From Chloroflexota bacterium (lineage in GTDB: Bacteria; Chloroflexota; Anaerolineae; J036; Brachytrichaceae): a stretch of DNA of 64,000 bases. Positions 54,462 to 63,985 of this stretch are shown here, piece by piece. Every line of letters starts with the position of its first letter. Position 1 is the first letter of the stretch. Made by a program: the position numbers and the translations under genes. The notes beneath the pieces are model-generated. The model was not told where the DNA came from. It did not search any database and saw only the letters and a list, made by a program, of their open reading frames with translations. The stretch lies in assembly GCA_025354985.1 (NCBI GenBank), contig JANXLU010000012.1, positions 121,328 to 185,327 of the forward strand. Reading direction: 5' to 3'.

Positions 54462-55451
54462 ATGGAATACGTGAGTTTTGGCCAAACCGGAATCAAAGTT
54501 TCGCGCCTTTGTCTAGGCACGGCCTTTCGCGCCACGCTGTTCAAGAAAGACAGTGACGAACCAGCCGCCATCCGCACCATTCAACACGCGCTCGACAGCG
54601 GAATCAATTTTATTGACACGGCGAACTTTTACAGCTACGGACGCTCCGAAAGGCTGGTCGGGCGGGCGCTGGCCGGCCGCAGACATCACGTCATTATTGC
54701 CTCGAAATTCGCCTCCCCTGTGCGCGAAAATCCCGGGCCAAATGATCAGGGTGCCTCGCGCTATCACATACTGCGCGAGATAGACAACACACTCAAGCGA
54801 CTCAACACCGATTTCCTGGATATATATTGGTTGCACACGCCAGATCCCTCCACGCCTATTGAAGAAACCTTGGGCGCATTGGACGATCTCATCAAAGCGG
54901 GAAAAGTGCGTGCGATTGGATGCAGCAACCTAAAGGCCTGGCAGGTGTGCGAGGCACTGTGGCAGAGCGACAAGCTAAATCTGCATGCGTTTGCCGCGGT
55001 GCAAAATCAATACAGCCTGCTAAACCGCTGGGAGCTTGAGCCCGACCTCCTACCCATATGTCGCAGATTCGGTTTGGCCACCGTTACTTATAGCCCGTTG
55101 GCCATGGGCCTGCTCAGCGGCGCCTTCCGTCGCGGTCGACCGGCCATTCCGGGCACTCCCTGGGCCGATGTGCCCCAGTATGCCGCGCTGTTTGACCGGA
55201 TGATGACACCACGTGCCGATGAAATTGTCAGCGCATTGATCGACCTGGCCGGCACCCACCGCTGCACGCCTGCGCAAGTTGCAATTGGCTTTATCCTCGC
55301 TCAACCCTGGATCACTTCGCTCATCATCGGGCCGGATACGCCCGAGCAAACCGATGAGGTGCTGGCTGCAACCGCCGTCAAACTTTCCGCCCACGACCTT
55401 GCTTTGCTGTCCAGCTTATCCGCGCCCGACCAACCCCTCAAAGTCGCTTGA
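54462..55451 (+). CDS. Aldo/keto reductase
   Basis: The 329-residue TIM-barrel oxidoreductase has the catalytic set Asp (FIDTANFYSYGRSERLVG), Tyr, Lys (IIASKFASPV) and His (IYWLHTPDPS), with NADPH-binding segments near YSPLAMGLLSGAFRRG and the C-terminal RVxxQ-like region. I use the ATG at 54462 because MEYVSFGQTGIKVSRLCLG is the usual start. TAATAA at 54442-54447 may be its -10. It is likely part of the same carbohydrate-handling set as the two genes upstream. Confidence 0.88.
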   Translation: MEYVSFGQTGIKVSRLCLGTAFRATLFKKDSDEPAAIRTIQHALDSGINFIDTANFYSYGRSERLVGRALAGRRHHVIIASKFASPVRENPGPNDQGASRYHILREIDNTLKRLNTDFLDIYWLHTPDPSTPIEETLGALDDLIKAGKVRAIGCSNLKAWQVCEALWQSDKLNLHAFAAVQNQYSLLNRWELEPDLLPICRRFGLATVTYSPLAMGLLSGAFRRGRPAIPGTPWADVPQYAALFDRMMTPRADEIVSALIDLAGTHRCTPAQVAIGFILAQPWITSLIIGPDTPEQTDEVLAATAVKLSAHDLALLSSLSAPDQPLKVA

Positions 55452-55532
55452 ACCATTCGCCCGCCCTAACGTTCCAATCCTACCTATCCCGCTAATCCGC
55501 GTCCCGTTCCTGATCACCCCGCGTATTAATCG

Positions 55533-56552
55533 TCACGAAGCCGCCACCGGCATCTGCCAAACGTGCGCAAGCAGTTCCAGGCTGTGAATTCGATCAGCTA
55601 TGGCAAACGCCGACGTGGACACGATGATCTCATCGGCCTGGGTTTGCTGCACGAGTGCCTGGATGCTCTCGCGCACCGAATCCGGATCGCCAACGATTCG
55701 GTTGGATGGCATGCGTCGGGCGGCCGGCAAATCCGGGTGCACTGCGGCGTTTTCGGGCGCCATAAGCGGCAGGAACCGTCCGGACCGAATACCAAAAATC
55801 AACAGTTGTCCAGGCGCGGCCAGAAACGCTGCTTGCTCGGCCGTGTCGGCCGCAAGCACATTTGCCGATACGATGGCATGGGGTTCATGTAACGACTCGG
55901 AAGGTCTAAAGTTTTTGCGATACGCATCCAGCGCGACCATGGTGAGACCGGTATCAAAGTGGTTGGCATAGGCAAACGGTAACCCAAGCTGACCGGCCAA
56001 CCGGGCGCTAAAGTCGCTGGACCCCAGCAGTATCACCGTGGGGCTGCTGTTTGGCCTCGGGGTTGCTGAAAACCGCTCCCACATCCCGTGCTCACTCACG
56101 GGATCACCCAGCAGACCCAGAACGTCCACTACGTGCTGCGGAAAGTCTTCAACTGCGAGTGATGGTGAAATCCCCCTAAGCGCGGCGGCAGTTCCCGGGT
56201 CAGTGCCGGGAGCGCGCCCGATGCCAAGATCAATCCGCCCGGGATGCAGCGCCTCAAGCATGGCAAATTGCTCGGCTATGACCAATGGCGCATGATTTGG
56301 CAGCATGACGCCACCGGACCCGACGTGAATGTGCGACGTGCGCGCGGCGAGGTGCGCAATCAACACCGATGGCGTGGTGCTGGCCAGGAACGGTGCGTTG
56401 TGATGTTCAGCCACCCAGAACCGCGCATAGCCCAGCGCCTCGGCGCGTTGTGCCAGCAGCGTGGTGTTTGCAAGTGCCTGGGCGCTAGTCTCGCTATCGT
56501 TCAACACGGCTAGATCAAGAACGCCCAACGGGACGCGGGGTAAATTGTTCAC
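55533..56552 (-). CDS. LLM-class flavin-dependent oxidoreductase (luciferase-like, MsnO8 type)
   Basis: The 339-residue bacterial-luciferase-fold protein has VPLGVLDLAVLNDSETSAQA, FWVAEHHNAPFLASTTPSVL, HIHVGSGGVMLPNHAPLVIA, and ALHPGRIDLGIGRAPGTDPG. These are hallmarks of the MsnO8 group of alkanal-monooxygenase-like enzymes. It needs reduced FMN supplied by another protein. The start is GTG; GATAAT (56559-56564, minus) ends 6 nt before it, so the mRNA is leaderless. Confidence 0.9.
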   Translation of the reverse strand: MNNLPRVPLGVLDLAVLNDSETSAQALANTTLLAQRAEALGYARFWVAEHHNAPFLASTTPSVLIAHLAARTSHIHVGSGGVMLPNHAPLVIAEQFAMLEALHPGRIDLGIGRAPGTDPGTAAALRGISPSLAVEDFPQHVVDVLGLLGDPVSEHGMWERFSATPRPNSSPTVILLGSSDFSARLAGQLGLPFAYANHFDTGLTMVALDAYRKNFRPSESLHEPHAIVSANVLAADTAEQAAFLAAPGQLLIFGIRSGRFLPLMAPENAAVHPDLPAARRMPSNRIVGDPDSVRESIQALVQQTQADEIIVSTSAFAIADRIHSLELLAHVWQMPVAAS

Positions 56553-56753
56553 TCAACCATTATCACGCTATGGATTGCAACGCGCCACGATGAGATCCGT
56601 CGGCCCAAAACAGACTATTCCGGCCAAAGCAAATAGCAGCCAACGCGGTTTCATATACAAAGGATACCGGACGCTGTCTCACTCCGCGTGAAGCGTTACC
56701 TACACATGCCTGACAGATACGACTACTTCCAATATTGGCGGTGACATAGTTCG

Positions 56754-58748
56754 ATGTCGCAGACGTTTACGCAAACGTTCGGCGGTAGACTTGTCGAGAT
56801 GTCGCTCCGAATGCAACGCGTGACAATACTGGCGGTCTTACTTGCCGCATTTGCGCTGTATGCCCCCGGCATTTCACTTGCGTTGATCCATGATGATGTG
56901 CCAAACGCGTTCTGGCTATCTTTGCAGTCCCTAGGCGAGCTCTGGTCCTTCACTATCCGCCCCGGAAATCCCATGTTGCGACCTGTTGCGCACACACCAT
57001 GGGTGCTAACCCGTGAATTGTTTGGATGGTTCATACCGTCAATCATTCATGCCTGGAACATTTGGGCCCATAGTTTGAATACTGTGCTCGTGTTCGCAGT
57101 GGCGCGCGCGCTCAGTCGTCGCGCAAACATAAGCTCCACTGCTATACCGGTGCTGGCGGCCACGCTGTTTGCATTCTTTCCATTCAGTCACCAGGCTATT
57201 ATTTGGGCGGTGGCCATTGGGCATCCAGCCTATCTTATGTTCGGGCTTGCAGCCATTCTTGCATCTCTGCAGGTTCTCGGTTGGCCGCGATGGGTGGTGA
57301 CATCGCTACTGCTCGCGCTAGCGTGTCTGGCCCACGAATCCGCCTTTCTATTTGGTCCCATTTTGGCCCTAACGCATATCCGTCGGTGGCGCGTGCAACC
57401 AGTCCCACTTGCCCTGGCCGCCATTTGCATGATTTATGGACTTGCCATCCGATTTGTGCTGATTGCAGATCAATTCGCCATGGGTGCCCCAAGCGCCTTC
57501 CGACCTGGCGATATCCTCCCAAACTTCCTGTATTTTTGCCAGGGATTCGCCAGTTGGCTGGTCTCGCTCCTCCGACCCATCGTTGGCCTAACGCCATTTG
57601 CCTTCGCATATGTCGGGTTGGCATTTTGCGCCTCAGTCGGGCTCGGGTGTGGCGTGCTCTTTATGCGCAGTCGTAAAGCCGGTATTCTAGGGATCGGCGT
57701 TATGAGCGTATGGTTGATCGCGACCATCCCGGCCGTGTTTGGTTTGGACCGGCAGTATGTGGCCACCGGTCCGCGTCTGCTCTATGCATCCTCGGCGGCC
57801 GTGGCAATATTTTGGTCACTCGTGATTTGGTCGCTGGCTCGGGGCCCTGGTCGTCAAATAGCCTTGGTGCTTGCTGTTCTAATCGGCTCTGGATTAAGCG
57901 CACGATCAACGCATGACCTGACCGCCGAAACGCAACGCGTTTCAGACGGTCTGTTCGCCATAGATCGCGACCTGCGATCAACTGCGGCGGACGCCAACCT
58001 CACCATCGTCAACACGCCGTGGTGGAACGCTCGCGCATCACCAAATTTCCTGTTGGGTGCGGAAGGCATGCCCATCTACCAGCATGAATTTACCGTCAAT
58101 CCGTGGTGGGTTGGCGCCCAGTCTGGAACTTCGCGCAACGTCATATTGGTTCAATACGCCAACTGGAACACTTCCGGGGTTGTTTGGACGACTGCGACCT
58201 ATGGACAGCCCATGCAAGATTCACAGGTTCGAGCTGCGGTGTTGAAAAGTACCCTAGTCTATCGGTGGGACTTCGATGCCCCGGGCACACGCGTAACCCG
58301 GCTTGCCCGGGTTAGGTTAGGGACACAAACACCTGCTGGGTTTCGTGCACGGTTGCATGGTGATTTGGGCGACGTTTTTGTCACTGAGACGTCCGCATCA
58401 CTGTGCAACGGTCAATTGACCGTTGACATTGGCTGGTATGTTTCCACTGTGCCTGTGGCCGCAACAGGGGTTTTGCTACATGGGTTTGATGCATTATCCT
58501 CGCAAGTCCTGAATAGTGACGGGGATCCTTTGAACGGTATCCTCCCGCTGAGTGAAGCTGAACCGAACATGACCCTGATCGAAAGGCGCGTGATTGCGCT
58601 GGAGCCGACTGTGGCGAACCGCCTTGATCATCTCGACCTCGGTCTGTATCTGAAGCCTGATTTCAAACCGTTTGCGGCGACCGACCAGTCCAACCTCGCG
58701 CTGGACGGAAATGTTGTGCGCGTGGAAGTTGGTCGCAAATGTGCTTAG
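56754..58748 (+). CDS. Multi-pass GT-C-like membrane protein
   Basis: Of 664 residues, the first ~400 form about eleven hydrophobic segments (VTILAVLLAAFALYAPGISL onwards). The first outer loop contains ALIHDDVPNAFW, an Asp pair in the position typical of GT-C glycosyltransferases. The C-terminal ~260 residues are soluble, with a beta-rich tail (LTVDIGWYVSTVPVAATGVL) that parallels the tail of the 1199-3172 protein. It is probably a glycosyltransferase using a lipid-linked donor; the substrate is unknown. An alternative ATG at 56799 is preceded by TAGACT (56786-56791) with 7 nt, so the true start could lie 15 codons downstream. Confidence 0.62.
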   Translation: MSQTFTQTFGGRLVEMSLRMQRVTILAVLLAAFALYAPGISLALIHDDVPNAFWLSLQSLGELWSFTIRPGNPMLRPVAHTPWVLTRELFGWFIPSIIHAWNIWAHSLNTVLVFAVARALSRRANISSTAIPVLAATLFAFFPFSHQAIIWAVAIGHPAYLMFGLAAILASLQVLGWPRWVVTSLLLALACLAHESAFLFGPILALTHIRRWRVQPVPLALAAICMIYGLAIRFVLIADQFAMGAPSAFRPGDILPNFLYFCQGFASWLVSLLRPIVGLTPFAFAYVGLAFCASVGLGCGVLFMRSRKAGILGIGVMSVWLIATIPAVFGLDRQYVATGPRLLYASSAAVAIFWSLVIWSLARGPGRQIALVLAVLIGSGLSARSTHDLTAETQRVSDGLFAIDRDLRSTAADANLTIVNTPWWNARASPNFLLGAEGMPIYQHEFTVNPWWVGAQSGTSRNVILVQYANWNTSGVVWTTATYGQPMQDSQVRAAVLKSTLVYRWDFDAPGTRVTRLARVRLGTQTPAGFRARLHGDLGDVFVTETSASLCNGQLTVDIGWYVSTVPVAATGVLLHGFDALSSQVLNSDGDPLNGILPLSEAEPNMTLIERRVIALEPTVANRLDHLDLGLYLKPDFKPFAATDQSNLALDGNVVRVEVGRKCA

Positions 58749-58861
58749 TTTTGCGCGTGTAACCTGCCCTGCTGCCGCGCGCGATGTCGTACAAATGTCA
58801 CGCCAGTCACAGGCGGTTTGTCATAGAGAAAACATGACCAATATGTTAGAATCTCTTGGAA

Positions 58862-59767
58862 ATGACGCTGCCTGCTGTTACCTCGGATACCATCAATATT
58901 CAGAACCTCTACTACCTGGCTTTTTGGATGTCGGTGGTTGTTTTTGTTCTCGTCGAAAGCCTGCTGCTATATAGTGCGTTTGCATTCCGCCGACGCCGCG
59001 CCGACGAAATGCCCGAGCAAAACCATGGCAATTCTCGAATGGAGCTCATGTGGACCGTGGTCCCGGCCATCGTCGTATTGTTTCTGTTCTTTATCTCTCT
59101 TGACGGCATGACCAAGCTGACCGGCGCGGGATCCTACGCCCAGCCGCTCAATCACGTGCATCCGATTGATAACACGGACGCCGCCCGCCGTATCGATGAA
59201 GCCAAGCAAACGGATGAGGTGGTCACCATTACCGGACGACAGTGGTTTTGGCAGTATCGGTACCAGAAGGAAGGCGTTTCCGCCAGCAGCCAGGTTAACG
59301 CGACAAGCACCGGCGAACTGATGGTGCCGGCTGGCAAAAGCGTCCGGCTTGACCTCAACTCGACAGATGTGATTCACGCATGGTTCGTCCCGCAACTCTC
59401 CGGCATGATCTATGTAAACCCGGGCGAGCGCTCATATATATGGTTCACCGCACCGGTCGGCGAATACTACGGCCAGTGCAACTTCTTTTGCGGCAACCAG
59501 CATGCGCAAATGATCTCCAAGGTCAAGGTGGTTTCGCAGACGGACTTTGATGCCTGGGTGAAAAGCAAGAAAACCGCGCAACAAAACGACGTAACAGCCC
59601 AACAGGGTGACCCGTCACGCGGTGTACAGCTCTATATGGATGGCGCATTCAAGAGCGTTTCTGCGATTGAAGCCGCGCAGCGCGACACGGCCGTGGCGGC
59701 ACAAACCACCGGAATGTCAACCCAGGAAGTGGCGGACGTAATCGCGTATCTCGATACGCTGCAATAA
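58862..59767 (+). CDS. coxB: Cytochrome c oxidase subunit II with a degenerate cytochrome c-like tail
   Basis: The 301-residue protein has two transmembrane helices (WMSVVVFVLVESLLLYSAFA; MWTVVPAIVVLFLFFISLDG) and a cupredoxin domain with the CuA site. The site contains CNFFCGNQHAQM (C, C, H, M) plus an upstream His in DVIHAWFVP. A C-terminal region, GDPSRGVQLYMDGAF ... GMSTQEVADVIAYLDTLQ, resembles a cytochrome c domain but has no CxxCH, so it cannot bind haem. The start is ATG 58862, preceded by TAGAAT 9 nt upstream. It heads the cox cluster. Confidence 0.93.
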   Translation: MTLPAVTSDTINIQNLYYLAFWMSVVVFVLVESLLLYSAFAFRRRRADEMPEQNHGNSRMELMWTVVPAIVVLFLFFISLDGMTKLTGAGSYAQPLNHVHPIDNTDAARRIDEAKQTDEVVTITGRQWFWQYRYQKEGVSASSQVNATSTGELMVPAGKSVRLDLNSTDVIHAWFVPQLSGMIYVNPGERSYIWFTAPVGEYYGQCNFFCGNQHAQMISKVKVVSQTDFDAWVKSKKTAQQNDVTAQQGDPSRGVQLYMDGAFKSVSAIEAAQRDTAVAAQTTGMSTQEVADVIAYLDTLQ

Positions 59768-59785
59768 GGCAAGGCAACAAAACAT

Positions 59786-61426
59786 ATGGCAAGCATTTCT
59801 ATCCCCGTTCAGAAGCGCCAGAGCGCCCTGCTGGACATCCTCACCACGGTCGATCACAAAAAGATCGGCCTGATGTATATGGTCGCAGCATTTGTATTCT
59901 TTCTTTTCAGCGGCACATTGGCGCTCGTGATTCGTCTGCAGCTGGCTGCGCCGGACATGAAGTTGGTTGACCCGGGTTTGTATAACCAGATGTTCACCAT
60001 GCACGGCACCGGAATGATATTCCTGTTCACTATTCCCATGCTGGTGGGTGGCTTTGGAAACTATATGGTCCCACTCCAGATCGGTGCACGGGACGTCGCT
60101 TTCCCACGCATCAATGCGTTCAGCTTCTGGCTGTTTGTATTTGCCGCAATTGTCATGGAAGGCGGTTTTGCGCTTGGCATGGCCATGCAGAACCCGAACT
60201 TGGCCAGCAACGCTGCATGGACCGCATACGTCCCTCTCAGCACCCGGGTGTTCTCACCGCAAGCCGGCATGGACATCTGGCTGTTTGGTTTGATATTGAG
60301 TGGCATCGCCAGCACGCTTGGCGCCGTTAACTTTGTGGTCACCGCCTATGCCATGCGTGCGCCCGGCATGACCACTTGGCGCATCCCAATGTTCACGTGG
60401 GCTATGATCGTAACCGCAGTGATGGTGCTCCTGAGCACACCCGTGCTCACTGCAGCACTTGCCATGCTTACAGCGGACAGAAACTTTGGCACGCAATTTT
60501 TTAAGAGTAGTGATCCACGGTTATGGCAAAACATGTTCTGGTTCTATTCGCATCCGGCTGTATACATCATGGTTTTACCCGGAATGGGCATCATCTCGGA
60601 GATTCTTCCGGTTTTTAGCCGCAAGCCGCTGTATGGCACCAAGGCCATCGTCATCAGCACGATTTTGATCGGGCTGCTGGGCTTCACGACCTGGGCTCAT
60701 CACATGTTTGTCAGCGGTGTCGCACCCGAGATTCAACGCTTCTTCATGTTTACCACCATGGTGATTGCGGTACCCACCGGCGTCAAGATATTTAACTGGA
60801 TAGCCACCATGTGGAAGGGATCGCTGGTGCTCAAGACCCCACTACTCATGGTGTTTGGCTTCCTCAGCACATTCACAGTCGGCGGAATCACCGGCGTGAT
60901 CCAAGGTATGATCCCGATTGATACCCAGCTTCACAATACGTATTGGGTGGTCGCCCACTTCCATTATGTCTTGTTTGGCGGCAGTGTATTTGCGATCATG
61001 GGTGGTTTCTATTATTGGATCCCAAAAATGCTCGGCAAGATGCTAAACGATACGCTCGGCAAAGTCCAGTTTGTGTTTATGTGGATTGGCTTCAACCTGA
61101 CCTTCTTCCCGATGCATATCCTGGGTCTGGAAGGCATGCCTCGCCGTATTGCGACCTATGCCGCCGGTCGCGGATGGGAGATTCCAAATCTCATCGCCAC
61201 GGTGGGCGCGTTTACGATCGCAACCTCCGTGTTGATATTCATCATTAACTGCCTGACCTTGCTGCGCGCCAAACCCGCACCAGCTGACCCATGGGAGGGC
61301 AACACGCTTGAGTGGGACACCACATCGCCACCAGAAGAATACAACTTTAAGAAAATTCCCGTCGTGACCAGTGATCGCCCGCTGTGGGATCGCAGGCATG
61401 GCGCGGCTGTGCAGGCCGGCCACTAG
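59786..61426 (+). CDS. coxA: Cytochrome c oxidase subunit I
   Basis: The 546-residue haem-copper oxidase has twelve helices and the ligands expected: His in MFTMHGTGMIFLF (low-spin haem), the CuB and cross-link region WFYSHPAVYIMVLP, THWAHHMFVSG-like FTTWAHHMFVSGV, and the haem a3/a region VVAHFHYVLFG. It forms the proton-pumping core with subunit II. A Shine-Dalgarno AAGGC precedes the ATG 18 nt after coxB, so they are co-transcribed. Confidence 0.97.
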   Translation: MASISIPVQKRQSALLDILTTVDHKKIGLMYMVAAFVFFLFSGTLALVIRLQLAAPDMKLVDPGLYNQMFTMHGTGMIFLFTIPMLVGGFGNYMVPLQIGARDVAFPRINAFSFWLFVFAAIVMEGGFALGMAMQNPNLASNAAWTAYVPLSTRVFSPQAGMDIWLFGLILSGIASTLGAVNFVVTAYAMRAPGMTTWRIPMFTWAMIVTAVMVLLSTPVLTAALAMLTADRNFGTQFFKSSDPRLWQNMFWFYSHPAVYIMVLPGMGIISEILPVFSRKPLYGTKAIVISTILIGLLGFTTWAHHMFVSGVAPEIQRFFMFTTMVIAVPTGVKIFNWIATMWKGSLVLKTPLLMVFGFLSTFTVGGITGVIQGMIPIDTQLHNTYWVVAHFHYVLFGGSVFAIMGGFYYWIPKMLGKMLNDTLGKVQFVFMWIGFNLTFFPMHILGLEGMPRRIATYAAGRGWEIPNLIATVGAFTIATSVLIFIINCLTLLRAKPAPADPWEGNTLEWDTTSPPEEYNFKKIPVVTSDRPLWDRRHGAAVQAGH

Positions 61427-61517
61427 ACCGCGTTATTCGGGGATTCATCAGTAGGATCGTCTGGACCAAATTGGAGCCAGTGCGAGTTTCCCGAAAAGAC
61501 CCGACGAATCAAATCAC

Positions 61518-62435
61518 ATGAATCAGACCGTGGCAGTCCCCGTTCAGCGCACATCGCGCATCGCTCAAGTTGTGCGCGATGCAATTGCGCTGACCAAGCC
61601 CCGCGTGATCTCTTTGTTGCTGCTGACAATGGTTATGGCCATGTTCATTACACCGGCTGGGCTCCCAAGCTCACGTGTGGTGCTCATCGCGACCGTGGCG
61701 GGCTTTTTGATGGCCGCGGGTGCCAATGCGGTGAATATGGCATATGATGCCGACATCGATCCGCTTATGGGCGCACGCACTCGGATGCGCCCGATACCCT
61801 CCGGGCGGGTGAGCGTGCGCACCGCGTACATTTACGGTTTTTCGCTCGCAGCCGTTTCCTTTGTCATGTTTGCCAGCCTGGTAAACCTCGCTGCCGCGCT
61901 CTGGGCCGTGGTCGGATTTGTGTATTACACGCTGATATATACCCGCTGGCTGAAGCGACGCACCAGCCAAAACATTGTGATTGGCGGAGGCGCCGGGGCG
62001 ATTCCGCCCATGATCGGTTATGCCGCCGCCTGTGGTTACGTGGATGTGACGGCGCTGATGCTGTTCGCCCTGATATTTCTGTGGACCCCGCCGCACTTCT
62101 GGGCTCTCGCCATCATGATCAAAAAGGACTATGCCAACGCGCGCGTGCCCATGCTCCCGGTGGTCTCGGGTGACACTGAGACGTCGCGGCAGATTTGGCT
62201 GTATTCATGGGTAATGATTGCAATGAGCCTTGTTTTCGTCGTCATTGGCGTGTCTGGATGGATCTACCTGCTTATTGCCGTCGCTGCAGGTGCGCTGTTC
62301 GTGACTCGGGCCTGGCAACTGCGCAAAATCACCGACATTCCGCATGCGCTCGCGCTATACAAATTCTCCCTGTTGTATCTGGCGTTGCTCTTCGCCGGTT
62401 TGGCAGTTGATAAAATCATTCTTCGCACCATATGA
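61518..62435 (+). CDS. ctaB: Protohaem IX farnesyltransferase
   Basis: The 305-residue UbiA-fold membrane prenyltransferase has about nine helices and the two Asp-rich motifs: NMAYDADIDPLMGARTRMRP and the region around KKDYANARVPMLPVVSGD. It attaches farnesyl to haem b to give haem O, precursor of haem A for the oxidase. ctaA (haem A synthase) is not in the window. The stop overlaps a 41-codon gene. Confidence 0.95.
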   Translation: MNQTVAVPVQRTSRIAQVVRDAIALTKPRVISLLLLTMVMAMFITPAGLPSSRVVLIATVAGFLMAAGANAVNMAYDADIDPLMGARTRMRPIPSGRVSVRTAYIYGFSLAAVSFVMFASLVNLAAALWAVVGFVYYTLIYTRWLKRRTSQNIVIGGGAGAIPPMIGYAAACGYVDVTALMLFALIFLWTPPHFWALAIMIKKDYANARVPMLPVVSGDTETSRQIWLYSWVMIAMSLVFVVIGVSGWIYLLIAVAAGALFVTRAWQLRKITDIPHALALYKFSLLYLALLFAGLAVDKIILRTI

Positions 62436-62557
62436 TTCCAAAAGCACGCGTTCGTAATGCAAAATTGTTGGTAATCACCTGTCTGGCCGTAACTGCGCTC
62501 GGCGCTCTGATAGGCTACATCTGGGTAGTTACCGTTGCTTTGGATTCAGTCAAATAA
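62432..62557 (+). CDS. Small single-pass membrane protein in the cox cluster
   Basis: This 41-residue frame starts with an ATGA overlap on ctaB. It is a typical small membrane protein: positively charged start (MIPKARVRNAK), one hydrophobic helix (LLVITCLAVTALGALIGYIW) and a short tail. Overlap with ctaB and position before cox4 suggest it is real and co-translated, perhaps a small oxidase subunit or assembly factor. No family is recognised. Confidence 0.6.
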   Translation: MIPKARVRNAKLLVITCLAVTALGALIGYIWVVTVALDSVK

Positions 62558-62609
62558 TCACAATCGCCATTTTGCCTTGGCAACCGGGCGCCTCACAGAC
62601 ATAAACACT

Positions 62610-62837
62610 ATGGATTCGACAACCGAACACGCACACGAAGAAGAACACATTCACATGCCCCCACCCAGCTGGGCCCCCGTTGTTCTGGCTCTGGGCATGG
62701 CGCTGATCGGTTTTGGTATCGTCTGGATCGCGGAGGTACCGGGCGTCGCTGCGGTAGGGTTTGGCATCCTCCTGTTGCTCGTAGGTCTGGTACGCTGGAT
62801 ATACGAAGATATCAGGACTGTGGCCGAGCCGCACTAG
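62610..62837 (+). CDS. Cytochrome c oxidase subunit IV-like small membrane protein
   Basis: The 75-residue protein has a His/Glu-rich N-terminus (EHAHEEEHIHMPPPSWAP) and two transmembrane helices (PVVLALGMALIGFGIVWIAE; VGFGILLLLVGLVRWIYED). Position between ctaB and coxC and the PPPSWAPVVLALG start fit the bacterial caa3 subunit IV-like family. The ATG at 62610 is chosen because the frame upstream is untypical. It probably stabilises the oxidase. Confidence 0.7.
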   Translation: MDSTTEHAHEEEHIHMPPPSWAPVVLALGMALIGFGIVWIAEVPGVAAVGFGILLLLVGLVRWIYEDIRTVAEPH

Positions 62838-62883
62838 TCGGCACGCGTTGGGCACCGACCCGGCGACAGCGACACCAATTGCA

Positions 62884-63480
62884 ATGAATACAACCAAACT
62901 CTCCGTGCAAAGCACCGATCCTCGTTTTAACCCCCGCAAGGGCGTCGCGGGAGCGTTTGTATTCATCTTGTCCGAGACTATGTTCTTTCTCGGGCTGTTC
63001 TTCATGTGGAATTTTTACGCCGTGGTCCAGGGTGCCTGGCCTCCGCTAAGCATTGCACGCCCCAGCCCGATTCTGCCTATCATCAACTCGGGCGTTATGG
63101 TGGTCAGCGTCATTGCTATTGCGGTGTCATCGCGCGCCATCGCCCACGACAATCGGCGCGTCTTCGTCCCGGCTTTGGCGGTCGCCTGTATGCTTGGGTT
63201 GCTGTTTGCAGCCATCCAGATTGTCGAGTTTAGCCGCCTGAGCTTTGGCCCGGGTAGTAACAATTTTGGAAGCGCCTTCTTTTTCCTGCTGTTCTTCCAC
63301 GTAGCGCGCGTGCTGGCTGGCGTCATTTTTATGATGATCGTTTTGGTCCGCGCATTGATCGGCCAGTTTAGCAGCCAACATCGCGCGGCGGTGACCGCGT
63401 GTGCCATGTACTGGTATTTCATCGCCGGCGTTTGGTATATCGTGTTCTACACGCTTTATCTGGCCTGGCCCACCCGATAG
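62884..63480 (+). CDS. coxC: Cytochrome c oxidase subunit III
   Basis: The 198-residue protein has five transmembrane helices and the subunit III features FILSETMFFLGLFFMWNFYA (Glu in the first helix), FFFLLFFHVARVLAGVIFM and YWYFIAGVWYIVFYTLYLAW. The short five-helix form is usual for caa3-type and other bacterial oxidases. I use the ATG at 62884; the first 12 residues of the longer frame look untranslated. Confidence 0.93.
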   Translation: MNTTKLSVQSTDPRFNPRKGVAGAFVFILSETMFFLGLFFMWNFYAVVQGAWPPLSIARPSPILPIINSGVMVVSVIAIAVSSRAIAHDNRRVFVPALAVACMLGLLFAAIQIVEFSRLSFGPGSNNFGSAFFFLLFFHVARVLAGVIFMMIVLVRALIGQFSSQHRAAVTACAMYWYFIAGVWYIVFYTLYLAWPTR

Positions 63481-63484
63481 CGGG

Positions 63485-63985
63485 ATGCCAAAAATCGCGC
63501 TTCGAACGGTCATTCTCGCAGCGGTCCTCCTTTCGTTTATCCAGCTTGCATTCTTCATTGGGGCCCTAACCACACCTGCGCCGACGCCCACTCAGACCGA
63601 ATTGGTCAAGTTGGCTGAAGTGCAGGCGGCAAGCGCACCCATCCGCTTGGATGCACATGGCATCGGCACCCAGGTTATAAGCGGCACGGCGATTACGATC
63701 AAACTAGAGCCGTTCCCGGTGACCGCCAACCAAGCCGTGACCATCACGCTGGTGCCTTTGACTGTTCAATCTTTGCAGGTGACCGATATAAGACCGGCGC
63801 TGGGTGTGGCACCACTTGGAAGCACCGGGGTGGTAGCTTACCCGATGACCCGGCGACCTGATGGCGCATATTCGACATCAGGCACCCTGTTCCCGTCGCC
63901 TGGGTTGTGGCGGGCGCGGATCATCTTCACAATCGACGGGGTTCCCGATTTTGTCACACTGTTATCGGTGGATGTGACTAAATAA
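63485..63985 (+). CDS. Exported YtkA-like protein at the end of the cox cluster
   Basis: The 166-residue protein has an N-terminal hydrophobic anchor or signal (TVILAAVLLSFIQLAFFIGA) followed by an Ig-like beta domain (AITIKLEPFPVTANQAVTIT, SGTLFPSPGLWRARIIFTID). This resembles the YtkA/FixH-like domain often found beside oxidase and copper genes. The ATG at 63485 lies 4 nt after coxC. It might help copper insertion; that is an inference from context. The window ends just downstream. Confidence 0.68.
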   Translation: MPKIALRTVILAAVLLSFIQLAFFIGALTTPAPTPTQTELVKLAEVQAASAPIRLDAHGIGTQVISGTAITIKLEPFPVTANQAVTITLVPLTVQSLQVTDIRPALGVAPLGSTGVVAYPMTRRPDGAYSTSGTLFPSPGLWRARIIFTIDGVPDFVTLLSVDVTK

